A stretch of 64,000 bases of DNA from Gallionellaceae bacterium. GTDB taxonomy: Bacteria > Pseudomonadota > Gammaproteobacteria > Burkholderiales > Thiobacillaceae. The stretch's first letter is position 1. Each line of letters begins with the position of its first letter. Shown here in pieces: positions 38,990-48,133 of the stretch. The position numbers and the translations under genes are program-made. The stretch spans positions 60,858-124,857 of the forward strand of contig JAQTLU010000009.1 of assembly GCA_028714735.1 (NCBI GenBank). The letters are read 5' to 3'. Below the pieces are notes generated by a model. It did not search any database. It had not been told where the DNA came from and saw only the letters and a program-made list of their open reading frames with translations.

Positions 38990-40098
38990 ACATCCGTTTC
39001 GTCGAGCGCATCGCCGACCTGCCGGCATCGCAGTGGGATGCCCTGGCCGGTGACAATCCGTTCCTTCGTCATGCCTTCCTGTCGGCCTTGCAGGAGAGCG
39101 CCTGCGCCAGCCCGGCCACCGGCTGGGATGCCCGCTACGTCACCGCCTGGGAGGGCGATGCCCTGGTCGGGGCCATGCCGCTCTATTTCAAGAGCCACTC
39201 CTGGGGCGAGTTCGTGTTCGACTGGGCCTGGGCCGAGGCCTACAAGGGCAACGGCCTGAGCTATTACCCCAAGCTGGTCAACGCGGTGCCGTTCACGCCG
39301 GTGACCGGAGCGCGCCTGCTGGCGGTCACCAACGAGGTCCGTACCGCACTGCTCGCCGCCGCACTCGGCCTGGCAAGCGAGTCAGGCGCCTCCTCGCTGC
39401 ACTGCCTGTTTCCCGACGAGGACCAGGCCAGGGAGATGGCCGGGTGCGGTCTGATGCTGCGGCGCGGCGTGCAACTGCACTGGCGCAATCCGGGCTATGG
39501 TGGCTTCGAGGATTTCCTGGCCGACCTGCGCAACGACAAGCGCAAGAAGATCCGCCAGGAACGGCGCAAGGTACGCGAGGCCGGGATCCGTTTCGAACAC
39601 CTGCGCGGCGAGCAGATCACGGCGGCGTACTGGCAGTTTTTCACGCGCTGCTACGAACGCACCCACCGGCAGTTCAATTCACCCATCGCACTCAATCTGG
39701 ATTTCTTCCTGCGCATCGGCGCGACCATGCCGGAAAACATCCTGCTCATCGTCGCCTTCCGGGATGCCGAGCCCATCGCCAGCGCGCTCAACCTGTTCAA
39801 TTCCAGCGCCTTGTACGGCCGCTCCTGGGGCACCCTGGAATACCACTCCGGCCTGCACTTCGAGACCTGCTACTACCAGGCCATCGAGTTTTGCATCGAA
39901 CACGGTATCGCCCTGTTCGAGGGCGGTGCCCAGGGCGAACACAAGCTGGCGCGCGGCTTCCTGCCGGTGACCACCTGGTCGGCGCACTGGCTGGCCCATC
40001 CGCGTTTCGCCCGTGCGGTGGCAGACTACCTGCAACGCGAGGCCGGCGGCATCGAGCAGTATGTCGATGAGCTGAACGAGCACGCCCCGTTCAGGTAA
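38986..40098 (+). CDS. FemAB/GNAT-like acyltransferase (DUF482)
   Basis: 370 aa. A duplicated GNAT fold is suggested by WDALAGDNPFLRHAFLSALQ, PLYFKSHSWGEFVFDWAWAE, LRNDKRKKIRQERRKV and LFEGGAQGEHKLARGFLPVT, typical of the DUF482 'peptidoglycan biosynthesis/recognition' family. The enzymatic role is unproven. The start is TTG at 38986, overlapping the methyltransferase stop and so probably translationally coupled. Confidence 0.85.
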   Translation: MNIRFVERIADLPASQWDALAGDNPFLRHAFLSALQESACASPATGWDARYVTAWEGDALVGAMPLYFKSHSWGEFVFDWAWAEAYKGNGLSYYPKLVNAVPFTPVTGARLLAVTNEVRTALLAAALGLASESGASSLHCLFPDEDQAREMAGCGLMLRRGVQLHWRNPGYGGFEDFLADLRNDKRKKIRQERRKVREAGIRFEHLRGEQITAAYWQFFTRCYERTHRQFNSPIALNLDFFLRIGATMPENILLIVAFRDAEPIASALNLFNSSALYGRSWGTLEYHSGLHFETCYYQAIEFCIEHGIALFEGGAQGEHKLARGFLPVTTWSAHWLAHPRFARAVADYLQREAGGIEQYVDELNEHAPFR

Positions 40099-40247
40099 CC
40101 CTCCGGGCAGGGCCATGCAGGCTAGACACACTGCGTCGTATTGGCGACCAGCGATGTCAACAATTCACAATGACTTTGAAAATTTTCCAGTTATCCTCAT
40201 ATGGACCGCATTTGCGGCAAATCAATTTATCGCCGGAGGGAAACAAC

Positions 40248-40769
40248 ATGTCCGAAGACAAGACCGCTACGGTCAAGCGCACCGCCAAGAAGGCCGTGAC
40301 GCCTGCCAAGGCCGCAAGCACCCCAGTCAAGCCCGTCGCCAAACCGGTAGCCGCCAAGGCCCCGGCCAAGGCCGTCGCCAAGACGCCTGCCGCCGCCAAG
40401 GCGCCTGCCGCCGCCAAGGCGCCTGCCGCCGCCAAGGCGCCTGCCGCCGCCAAGGCCACAACGGCCAAGGAACCCGCCAAGAAGGCCGCTGCCGTCACCG
40501 CAGCCGCCAAGCCCAAGAAGGCCGCACCTGTTGCGGCCACGGCCGTCGCCAAGGCGCCTGCCGCCGCCAAGGCCAAAGTGGCAAAGCCCAAGAGCGAGGC
40601 CAAGCCTATGGTCAAGCGGCCCCCGGCACCTTCCCGTGAGGAGCGTCAGAACTGGGTCGCCACCGCGGCCTACCATCGTGCCGAGAAACGCGGATTTATC
40701 CCGGGTTATGAAGCACAAGACTGGCTGGATGCCGAGGCTGAAATCGACGCCTTGATCGGCAAAAGCTGA
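40248..40769 (+). CDS. histone-H1/AlgP-like Ala-Lys-Pro repeat protein with DUF2934 tail
   Basis: 173 aa from ATG 40248, with GGAGGG upstream. Residues about 8-120 are Ala/Lys/Pro low complexity with repeated KAPAAA units, resembling AlgP and bacterial H1-like DNA-binding proteins. The last 45 residues (REERQNWVATAAYHRAEKRG, YEAQDWLDAEAEIDALI) are a DUF2934 domain. It is likely a nucleic-acid-binding or nucleoid protein. The preceding 150 bp are AT-rich. Confidence 0.8.
   Translation: MSEDKTATVKRTAKKAVTPAKAASTPVKPVAKPVAAKAPAKAVAKTPAAAKAPAAAKAPAAAKAPAAAKATTAKEPAKKAAAVTAAAKPKKAAPVAATAVAKAPAAAKAKVAKPKSEAKPMVKRPPAPSREERQNWVATAAYHRAEKRGFIPGYEAQDWLDAEAEIDALIGKS
40383..40457 (+). repeat. 18-bp tandem repeat in the AlgP-like gene
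   Basis: About four near-identical copies of AAGGCGCCTGCCGCCGCC encode KAPAAA. Length polymorphism by slippage is expected. Confidence 0.85.
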
Positions 40770-41406
40770 TCCGCGGCGGGCACGATCCCGCGAGGTTTGT
40801 AGCGAAGGCCGAAAACCGGGAATGTCGCGTGCGCGTTCCCGGGTGCCGATCAGGTGCGGCCTCGATCCCCCGACGCGGTCGGCGGTCAGCAGACCGAGTG
40901 GCGGTCGTTGCCCGAGGCGGATGCTTCCGGTGCAGTCGCAAACGTCGGAGCATCAACGCAATATTAGGAACAGGTGGGACGAATTTCTGTACAGCCCTAT
41001 CCGTATGTCAGGGGTGGGCTATCGGGTATTTTTCGTGTTCAGTGGGCCGGCAAAAAGGCAAGAGGCTGGTCCGAGACGGGTAGCAGGCGGCATCGCTCAG
41101 TATGTCGATGACCCGGAACGAGCGCGGGCAGTTAGGAAACCCGGTGATCAAGGCGATCTGGCCGGCTACCTGTCGGACCTTTGCGGTCATGCCGCCGATG
41201 TTGTTCAGTGGTCCGCTACCTTCCCACTCCCGACATTCAGGACAGCATCTGTCCAACGGCAGGTAACTGGGCTGTCCGTCAGGCAGGTGCGGCATAACGG
41301 TCTGCACCGGGCACTCGGCGCCAACTAAGGCATCAACACTCCGGTTAGCCCGTAGCGGTTAGCTGGCGCCGTCGACTCGAGCGGTTGCAAAGGCCGCGAT
41401 AACCCG
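40770..41406. other. 637-bp region without a convincing gene
   Basis: It begins with an inverted repeat (CCGGGAA at 40816-40822, TTCCCGG at 40836-40842). Open frames cross it on both strands, but only the minus frame 41008-41307 looks protein-like. Base composition is patchier than in the flanks, suggesting decayed or recently acquired DNA. Confidence 0.5.
41008..41307 (-). CDS. possible 99-aa ORF of unknown function or remnant
   Basis: Not recognised. The frame reads DRCCPECREWEGSGPLNNIG (Cys-Cys-x2-Cys at the N-terminal third) and VAGQIALITGFPNCPRSFRV, ending KYPIAHP. It has a moderately natural composition but no clear Shine-Dalgarno site, TM segment or known motif. It could be a small protein, a degraded mobile-element piece, or a chance frame. 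Confidence 0.25.
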   Translation of the reverse strand: MQTVMPHLPDGQPSYLPLDRCCPECREWEGSGPLNNIGGMTAKVRQVAGQIALITGFPNCPRSFRVIDILSDAACYPSRTSLLPFCRPTEHEKYPIAHP

Positions 41407-42090
41407 TCACCTCTTCACCGTTTCCACCAACAGCCTGGCTACGTCGGCGATGCGCACCCGGTGTTCCATGGCCTCGCGGCGCAAGGCCTGGTAGGCCGCT
41501 TCCTCGCCCAGCTTTTCGGTCTTCATCAGGTGCCGCTTGGCCTGCTCGACCAGCTTGTGTTCCTGCAATTCCTGGCGCGCGCGCAGCATGTCGCCATGCA
41601 TGGCCTGCCAGGCCTCGAAGCGGACCTGGGCCATTTGCAGCAACGGCCGGATACGTTCGGCGCGCAGGCCGTCGACCACGTAGCAGGCGACGCCGGCCGC
41701 GACTGCCGAGCGCATGACCTCGGAGGAACCATCCTGGCTGAACATGACGATGGGCCGGGGTGTGGCCTCGCTCATCGCGCAGATCTGTTCCAGGGTGTCG
41801 CGGCTGGGCGAGTCGAGATCCATGATGATGGTGTCCGGACGCAGTTCCTCGACCCAGCGCGGCAGGTCGATGGCGCGGTCGAGGCGGCCGACGAAATGAT
41901 GCTGCGGCATGTCCTGCGACATCGATGCCAGGAGGTCGTCCAGCCGGCGCTTCGACTGGCTGACCACCAGGATCTTGAGGGATTCATCGTTGCTGACATT
42001 GCGTTGAAGGCGCACATCGTCCCCTTCGCCCGCATGCGGGAGAGGGTTGGGGGTGAGAGGGCCGTTCGTGGCGGCATGAGACTTTTTCAT
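41407..42090 (-). CDS. nasT: NasT, ANTAR-domain RNA-binding antiterminator
   Basis: Up to 227 aa. A receiver-like domain (SLKILVVSQSKRRLDDLLAS, DTIIMDLDSPSRD) is followed by a coiled linker and the ANTAR domain (EHKLVEQAKRHLMKTEKL, EEAAYQALRREAMEHRVRIA, DVARLLVETVKR). It should bind the hexaloop hairpins in the nrtA and nirB leaders and prevent termination when nitrate is present; its usual partner NasS is not in the window. The start is uncertain: ATG 42090 reads through a REP-like palindrome, while GTG 42015 begins just after it. Confidence 0.88.
   Translation of the reverse strand: MKKSHAATNGPLTPNPLPHAGEGDDVRLQRNVSNDESLKILVVSQSKRRLDDLLASMSQDMPQHHFVGRLDRAIDLPRWVEELRPDTIIMDLDSPSRDTLEQICAMSEATPRPIVMFSQDGSSEVMRSAVAAGVACYVVDGLRAERIRPLLQMAQVRFEAWQAMHGDMLRARQELQEHKLVEQAKRHLMKTEKLGEEAAYQALRREAMEHRVRIADVARLLVETVKR
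42019..42062. repeat. REP-like palindrome at the 5' end of nasT
   Basis: GCCCGCATGCGGGAGAGGG followed by TTGGGGGTGAGAGGG is the common dispersed extragenic palindrome of GC-rich proteobacteria. Translated, it gives LTPNPLPHAGEG in the extended nasT frame. Confidence 0.6.
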
Positions 42091-42121
42091 GGCGCGGAAA
42101 GGCCGGTCGCCATGAACGTGC

Positions 42122-42433
42122 TCAAGCGGCCTCGATATAGATGGCATCGGCCTCGACTTTTACCGCCAGGGTGTGTGCCTGGCCGACGTCCGGGGCGATC
42201 GCCTGGCCGTCGGCCAGTTCGATGCTCCAGTTGTGCATCGGGCAGGTGACCCGTTTGCCGCAGACGATGCCCTGGGAGAGCGGGCCACCCTTGTGCGGGC
42301 AGCGGTCGAGCAGGGCATAGACCTCGTCCTCGGCGGTGCGGAACAGGGCGATGCGGCGGCCGTCGTGTTCGACCACGCGGGCGCCCTGGGCGGGGATGTC
42401 GGTCAGGTGGCCGACGTGTATCCAGTTGGACAT
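42122..42433 (-). CDS. nirD: NirD, small subunit of NADH nitrite reductase
   Basis: 103 aa Rieske-type domain. Ligand motifs RCPHKGGPLSQG and CPMHNWSIELADG (C-x-H...C-x2-H) are complete, so it should bind a [2Fe-2S] cluster, unlike the cluster-free NirD of enteric bacteria. It follows nirB by 28 nt. Confidence 0.92.
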   Translation of the reverse strand: MSNWIHVGHLTDIPAQGARVVEHDGRRIALFRTAEDEVYALLDRCPHKGGPLSQGIVCGKRVTCPMHNWSIELADGQAIAPDVGQAHTLAVKVEADAIYIEAA

Positions 42434-42461
42434 GTTGGGTTTCCTCGTCTGCGTGTTCGCT

Positions 42462-44918
42462 TCAGGCGACCGCCATAACGGCGGCGGACTGCAATGGCTT
42501 GAATTCGTGGGCGTCCTTGCCCTGGACGCGCTCCAGCCAGGGGTCCTGTTCGACCTGGAGGGCGAACAGCAGGCGCTGGTACAGTTCGCGCCGATAGTCG
42601 GCGTCGTCCAGGATCTTCTGTTTCACGTAGTCCAGGCCGACCCGGGCGACGTAGTGCACCGTGCGTTCCAGGTAGATCGCCTCTTCGCGGTAAAGCTGCA
42701 GGAAGGCGCCAGAATATTCCAGAACGTCCTCGTCGGTCTTGACCTTGATCAGGAACTGGGCGACTTCGGTCTTGATGCCGCCGTTGCCGGCGACGTAGAT
42801 CTCCCAGCCGGAGTCGACCCCGATGATGCCGACGTCCTTGATCGCCACCTCGGCGCAATTCCGTGGGCAGCCGGACACCGCCAGCTTGACCTTGTGCGGC
42901 GCCCACATCTTGTACAGCGCCTTCTCCAGCTTGATGCCCATCGCCATCGAGGCCTGGGTGCCGAACCGGCACCATTCGTTGCCGACGCAGGTCTTCACCG
43001 TGCGCATGGCCTTGCCGTAGGCATGGCCGGACGGCATGTCGAGGTCGCGCCAGATCGCCGGCAGGTCGGCCTTCTTGATGCCGAGCAGGTCGATGCGCTG
43101 GCCGCCGGTGACCTTGACCGTGGGGACGGCGTATTTCTCCGCCACGGTGGCGATCTTGATCAGTTCGGCCGGGGTGGTGATGCCGCCCCACATGCGCGGC
43201 ACCACCGAGAAGGTGCCGTCCTTCTGGATGTTGGCGTGGGCGCGTTCGTTGATGAAGCGCGATTGCGGGTCGTCCACCGCCTCGCCGGGCCAGCTCGACA
43301 GCAGGTAGTAGTTGAGCGCCGGGCGGCAGGACGGGCAGCCGTTCGGGGTGCGCCAGTCGAGGAAGGCCATGGCCTCGGGGATGCCGGTGAGGTGCTGGTC
43401 GCGAATGGCGGCGCGCACTTCGAGGTGGGTGTGGTCGGTGCAGCCGCACATGGCCTTATCCTTCGGCGTCGCGGAATAGTCGCCGCCCACGGTGGCCATC
43501 AGGATCTGTTCGACCAGGCCGGTGCAGGAACCGCACGAGGCCGAGGCCTTGGTGTGCTTGCGCACGTCTTCCAGGGTGAACAGGCCGTGGTTCTTGATCG
43601 CCTTGACGATGTCGCCCTTGCAGACGCCGTTGCAGCCGCATACCTCCATTTCGTCGGTCATCGCGGCGGCGCGGTTCTGGCCCTGGTGGCCGAGGTTGCC
43701 GCAATGGTCCTGGCCGAACATCAGGTGGTCGCGCAGGTCGGACAGCGCGCGGCCCTCGCGCAGGAGCTGGAAGTACCAGGTGCCGTCGACGGTGTCGCCA
43801 TAGAGCACGGCGCCGACCAGCTTGTCGTCCTTCAGCACCAGTTTCTTGTAGACCCCGGCGATGGGGTCGGCGTAGGTGATGGCGTCGGTGCCTTCGCCGC
43901 CCACGAAGTCGCCGGCCGAGAACAGGTCGATGCCGGTGACCTTGAGCTTGGTCGAGGTCACCGAACCGGAGTAACGGCCATAACCCAGTTCGGCCAGGTG
44001 GTTGGCGCACACCCTGGCCTGCTCGAACAGGGGCGCCACCAGGCCGTAGGCAATGCCGCGGTGGTTGGCGCACTCGCCGAGGGCGTAGATGCGCGCATCG
44101 GTGACGGTCTGCAGGGTATCGGTGACGGCGATGCCGCGGTTGCAATAAAGGCTGGCCGATTCGGCCAGGGCGGTGTTGGGGCGGATGCCCGCGGCCATGA
44201 CCACCAGGTCGGCGGGGAGGCTGTCGCCGTCCTTGAACTTGATCGCGGCGACCCGGCCGCTGGCGCCGGCGACCAGCTCGGCGGTCTGCTTCTGGAGCAG
44301 GAACTTCATGCCCTTGGCTTCGAGGTTCTTCTGCATCAGGCGCGCCGCCGGCTCGTCGAGCTGGCGTTCCATCAGCCAGGGAGCGAGGTGCACCACCGTC
44401 ACCGCCATGCCCTGCTTGATCAGGCCGTTGGCGGCCTCGAGGCCGAGCAGGCCGCCGCCGATGACCACTGCGTGCTGGTAGCTTGCCGCCGCCGCCAGCA
44501 TGGCCTCGACGTCGGCAATGTCGCGGAAGCCGACCACGCCGGGCAGGTCGGCGCCTGGCACGGGCAGGATGAAGGGTTTCGAGCCGGTGGCGATCAGCAG
44601 GCGGTCGTAGTCGGCGCGGGTGCCGTCATCGGCCTCGACCTGGCGGCGGGCACGGTCGATCTTCACCACCCGTTTGCCGGTGTGCAGGGTGATGCCGTGC
44701 TCGGCATACCACGCGCGGCTGTTGAGGACGATCTCGTCGACGGTCTGCTCGCCGGCCAGCACCGGCGACAGCAGGATGCGGTTGTAGTTGGGGTGCGGCT
44801 CCTCGCCGAACACCGTGATGTCGTACAGGTCGGGCGCGAGCTTGAGCAGCTCTTCCAGGGTGCGGATGCCGGCCATGCCGTTGCCGACCAGGACCAGTTT
44901 CATTGCTGTGTGCGCCAT
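42462..44918 (-). CDS. nirB: NirB, NADH-dependent assimilatory nitrite reductase
   Basis: 818 aa. N-terminal FAD/NADH domains (MKLVLVGNGMAGIRTLEELL, VIGGGLLGLEAANGL), BFD-like [2Fe-2S] domains (EVCGCNGVCKGDIVKAIKNH, SCGSCTGLVEQIL), and the siroheme/[4Fe-4S] domain with CVGNEWCRFG and CPRNCAEVAI. It reduces nitrite to ammonium in the cytoplasm. The start at 44918 has AAGGA eight bases upstream and lies just past the leader terminator; the frame continues upstream through the terminator, which cannot be coding. Confidence 0.95.
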   Translation of the reverse strand: MAHTAMKLVLVGNGMAGIRTLEELLKLAPDLYDITVFGEEPHPNYNRILLSPVLAGEQTVDEIVLNSRAWYAEHGITLHTGKRVVKIDRARRQVEADDGTRADYDRLLIATGSKPFILPVPGADLPGVVGFRDIADVEAMLAAAASYQHAVVIGGGLLGLEAANGLIKQGMAVTVVHLAPWLMERQLDEPAARLMQKNLEAKGMKFLLQKQTAELVAGASGRVAAIKFKDGDSLPADLVVMAAGIRPNTALAESASLYCNRGIAVTDTLQTVTDARIYALGECANHRGIAYGLVAPLFEQARVCANHLAELGYGRYSGSVTSTKLKVTGIDLFSAGDFVGGEGTDAITYADPIAGVYKKLVLKDDKLVGAVLYGDTVDGTWYFQLLREGRALSDLRDHLMFGQDHCGNLGHQGQNRAAAMTDEMEVCGCNGVCKGDIVKAIKNHGLFTLEDVRKHTKASASCGSCTGLVEQILMATVGGDYSATPKDKAMCGCTDHTHLEVRAAIRDQHLTGIPEAMAFLDWRTPNGCPSCRPALNYYLLSSWPGEAVDDPQSRFINERAHANIQKDGTFSVVPRMWGGITTPAELIKIATVAEKYAVPTVKVTGGQRIDLLGIKKADLPAIWRDLDMPSGHAYGKAMRTVKTCVGNEWCRFGTQASMAMGIKLEKALYKMWAPHKVKLAVSGCPRNCAEVAIKDVGIIGVDSGWEIYVAGNGGIKTEVAQFLIKVKTDEDVLEYSGAFLQLYREEAIYLERTVHYVARVGLDYVKQKILDDADYRRELYQRLLFALQVEQDPWLERVQGKDAHEFKPLQSAAVMAVA

Positions 44919-44941
44919 GCCAGTATTCCTTTTGCTTAGGC

Positions 44942-44978
44942 AAAAAAAAACGCCCACCTCCCGCCGGGGAGATGGACG
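44942..44978 (-). terminator. leader terminator of nirBD (NasT attenuator)
   Basis: RNA stem CGUCCAUCUCCC with GGGAGGUGGGCG (12 bp, two G-U) around loop CGGC, followed by nine T residues, 24 nt before the nirB start. Confidence 0.88.
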
Positions 44979-44987
44979 CCATTGTCC
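44974..44987 (-). promoter_or_regulatory. ANTAR hexaloop hairpin P2, nirB leader
   Basis: Stem GGAC/GUCC with loop AAUGGC (A1, G4), overlapping the terminator stem exactly as in the nrtA leader. A canonical P1 hairpin was not found upstream; CCAG...CUGG at 44985-45003 is the nearest candidate. Confidence 0.72.
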
Positions 44988-45013
44988 AGGATCAATCAGT
45001 CTGGTTATGGACT

Positions 45014-45029
45014 AGCAACTGGCATGCCA
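45014..45029 (-). promoter_or_regulatory. sigma-54 promoter for nirBD
   Basis: Minus strand TGGCATGCCAGTTGCT has GG-N10-GC spacing with good -24 and -12 elements. It lies about 95 bp upstream of nirB. Confidence 0.8.
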
Positions 45030-45081
45030 TGCGTGGAAGGCCCTTGTTTACAGGGTGTTGCCCAGGCCGGGCCGGCCCGGG

Positions 45082-45098
45082 TGCACTATCGGAGTGCG
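45082..45098. promoter_or_regulatory. NtrC-like binding site upstream of nirB
   Basis: TGCACTATCGGAGTGCG has the TGCAC-N7-GTGC dyad of NtrC sites, about 60 bp upstream of the nirB -24 element. Confidence 0.55.
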
Positions 45099-45120
45099 CC
45101 ATGCACCGGATCGGGCGTGT

Positions 45121-45987
45121 TCAGAGGGCGGCGGCGGTGACTTCGTAGACCCCGCCGATCACCACATATTCGTCTTCGCCCTTGAACCGGCCCGGCAACA
45201 GGCGGTGGAAGAAGAACACCTTGGCCAGCGGCACCGAGACTTCCAGGACCTGGTCGCCAAATTCGTCGGCGCGTTCGCGGTCGGCGCTGAACGAGGTCAG
45301 GCTGTTCATCAGTACCACGCCACGGCCTTGTCGCATTTCCGACAGGGCCTCGTGCCCGGCCAGGCGGTTGACCCCGCGGTACAGCGTGACGTGGCTGGCG
45401 CCGGGCCGTTGCCGACCCAGTTCGTACTGGCAGTAGGTGTAGAGCAGATCGAACTGCGACTCCAGGGCATTGGTGCCGTAGAGGCCGTGACTGCGTTGTT
45501 CCAGATAGTGGCGGTAGGTCTCGCCGGAAAGGTCGCGGATGGGGCCGCCGTGATGGCGCGGCAGCAGGCCGAAGCGCGATTCCACCCAGCCCTTGAGCAC
45601 GGCCCCCTCCTGTCCGTCGGCGTCGAACGACCAGCCGCGCAGCATGCGCAGGTAACTGGCCTTGGCGCGTGCGCACGGCGTATCTTCGCTGTAGCCGGCC
45701 TCCTCCGGGTGATCGAGGCTGAAGGTGGCATCCATGTGGGCCATGAACAGGTGCACGCGCTGGTCCGGCGCCTCCTCGCGGTCGAGCCGGCGGAACAGGC
45801 CTTCATGCAGTTCCAGCACGCCGTCCAGGGCCAGCGGCACCGGGTGGCGCTGATAGGTCAGGCTGCCCAGGATGGCCGCCGGCAGCGAGCAGCGGTTGAT
45901 CGGCAGGCGGGCGGCGCGGGGCAGCGGGATGGGGAGGTCGGTCGTGGGCACGGCGGTTTTGTATCCCGCCGGGCGGAATATGTCCAT
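45121..45987 (-). CDS. draT: DraT, NAD-dinitrogen-reductase ADP-ribosyltransferase
   Basis: 288 aa from ATG 45987. Family segments: INRCSLPAAILGSLTYQRHP, LDGVLELHEGLFRRLD, HVTLYRGVNRLAGHEAL, VLMNSLTSFSADRERADEFG and KVFFFHRLLPGRFKGEDEYV (Glu of the ART active site). It ADP-ribosylates NifH Arg101 when ammonium appears or energy drops; the target Arg is present in NifH here (GCAGRGV). It stands alone, 24 kb from draG, between the nirB promoter region and the NYN-domain gene. Confidence 0.92.
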   Translation of the reverse strand: MDIFRPAGYKTAVPTTDLPIPLPRAARLPINRCSLPAAILGSLTYQRHPVPLALDGVLELHEGLFRRLDREEAPDQRVHLFMAHMDATFSLDHPEEAGYSEDTPCARAKASYLRMLRGWSFDADGQEGAVLKGWVESRFGLLPRHHGGPIRDLSGETYRHYLEQRSHGLYGTNALESQFDLLYTYCQYELGRQRPGASHVTLYRGVNRLAGHEALSEMRQGRGVVLMNSLTSFSADRERADEFGDQVLEVSVPLAKVFFFHRLLPGRFKGEDEYVVIGGVYEVTAAAL

Positions 45988-46059
45988 GGCGCCGTGGCCG
46001 CGCGCAACAAAACCGGCTGGACTAGAATGGTCCCGGACCATAGCAACGGGAGGCCAGCC

Positions 46060-46863
46060 ATGAGCCACGAAACCAGCATTGCCATGCTGATCGACGCCGA
46101 CAACAGCCCGGCCAGCAAGATCGAGGATGTGCTCGACGAACTCGCCAACTATGGCGTCATCGACATCCGGCGCGCCTACGGCAATTGGAAAAGCCCGAAC
46201 CTCAATAGCTGGGAGGCCGTGCTGCACGAATACGCCATCCAGCCGATCCAGCAGTTCGCCTACAGCAAGGGCAAGAATGCCACCGACATGGCGCTGGTCG
46301 TCGATGCCATGGACCTGCTCTACACCAAGACCCTGTCGGGCATCGCGCTGGTGTCCAGCGATTCCGACTTCACTCCGCTGGTGATGCGCCTGCGGGCGAA
46401 CGGATTGAAGGTATTCGGCTTCGGCGAAGAGAAAACGCCGATGCCGTTCGTCAACGCCTGTTCGCGCTTCCTGTACCTGGAAAGCCTGGGCGCCCCGGCG
46501 CCGGTTGCAAATGGCGCTGCGCCCTTGCATGCGCCGGTCGCCAGGCCGCCACAGGCAAGACAGAGCGGCAACGAACTCAAGGGCGACGCGCGCCTGATCA
46601 GCCTGCTGCGCAATGCCGTCGCGGCCGCGGCCGAAGACGAAGGCTGGGCGCATCTGGGCGCGGTGGGCAGCCATATTTCCAAACAGGCTTCGTTCGACCA
46701 GCGCAATTATGGCTACGCCAAGCTGGGCGACCTGTTCCTGGCCATCGACCTGTTCGAGACCCACAAACGGGACAAGGGCGGCCTGTACGTGCGCGACCGA
46801 CGCAAGCCCGGCGGCGGCGAGCGCGAGCCGGAGCCCGCGCTTACCAGACCAGAGCCGAGGTAG
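46060..46863 (+). CDS. NYN-domain ribonuclease-like protein with OST-HTH domain
   Basis: 267 aa. The N-terminal NYN/PIN-like domain (IAMLIDADNSPASKIEDVLD, GKNATDMALVVDAMDLLYTK, GIALVSSDSDFTPLVMRLR) carries the catalytic Asp set. The C-terminal OST-HTH/LOTUS-type domain (LISLLRNAVAAAAEDEGWAH, FDQRNYGYAKLGDLFLAIDL) probably binds RNA. It is a predicted RNase with unknown target. The start at 46060 has GGGAGG upstream. Confidence 0.87.
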   Translation: MSHETSIAMLIDADNSPASKIEDVLDELANYGVIDIRRAYGNWKSPNLNSWEAVLHEYAIQPIQQFAYSKGKNATDMALVVDAMDLLYTKTLSGIALVSSDSDFTPLVMRLRANGLKVFGFGEEKTPMPFVNACSRFLYLESLGAPAPVANGAAPLHAPVARPPQARQSGNELKGDARLISLLRNAVAAAAEDEGWAHLGAVGSHISKQASFDQRNYGYAKLGDLFLAIDLFETHKRDKGGLYVRDRRKPGGGEREPEPALTRPEPR

Positions 46864-46943
46864 GCGCCGGCCTCGATTCGCGCAGGCCGGGTCGAGGCCC
46901 GCGCCTGAATGCACCGTAGGCCTCCAAACCTCCGACATTTCCT

Positions 46944-46959
46944 TGTAGCCACCCTTACA
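46944..46959. promoter_or_regulatory. NifA UAS for nifH
   Basis: TGTAGCCACCCTTACA fits TGT-N10-ACA, about 106 bp upstream of the nifH -24 element. Confidence 0.8.
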
Positions 46960-46969
46960 AAGGGCAGGG

Positions 46970-46985
46970 TTTTGTCGCGACAAAA
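46970..46985. promoter_or_regulatory. perfect 16-bp palindrome upstream of nifH
   Basis: TTTTGTCGCGACAAAA has the same TGTCG/CGACA halves as two of the NifA sites but no spacer. A second small dyad, TTGTCCGACAA, is at 46995-47005. Confidence 0.5.
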
Positions 46986-47016
46986 ACGTCCTGCTTGTCC
47001 GACAATGAATATTTAA

Positions 47017-48030
<1,014 letters not shown>

Positions 48031-48044
48031 TTGAAGCTGTATCG

Positions 48045-48069
48045 GGTGGGCCGGCCTGGCCGGTCCACC
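48045..48069 (+). other. hairpin in the nifH-nifD gap
   Basis: An 11-bp stem (GGTGGGCCGGC with GCCGGTCCACC, one G-U) around CTG. It lacks a T-run, so it more likely stabilises nifH mRNA after processing than terminates transcription. Confidence 0.7.
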
Positions 48070-48133
48070 GTTCACCGAATCAACCTTGTTACATGCCGGC
48101 CACAGATTGGTGGCGGTATGAAAGGAGATCGAA

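Noticed and set aside
40770..41406. Insertion sequence remnant
   Set aside because: No terminal inverted repeats, target duplication or transposase motif (DDE or HUH) could be found.
42336..44939. Very long open frame on the plus strand opposite nirB
   Set aside because: It is the codon-bias shadow of nirB in GC-rich DNA; the protein is Val/Gln/Gly/His-rich without domains, while the minus strand encodes a complete NirB.
44919..44957. nirB start at an upstream ATG (MGVFFC...)
   Set aside because: That extension is encoded by the terminator T-run and adjoining sequence of the leader; ATG 44918 has a proper ribosome site.
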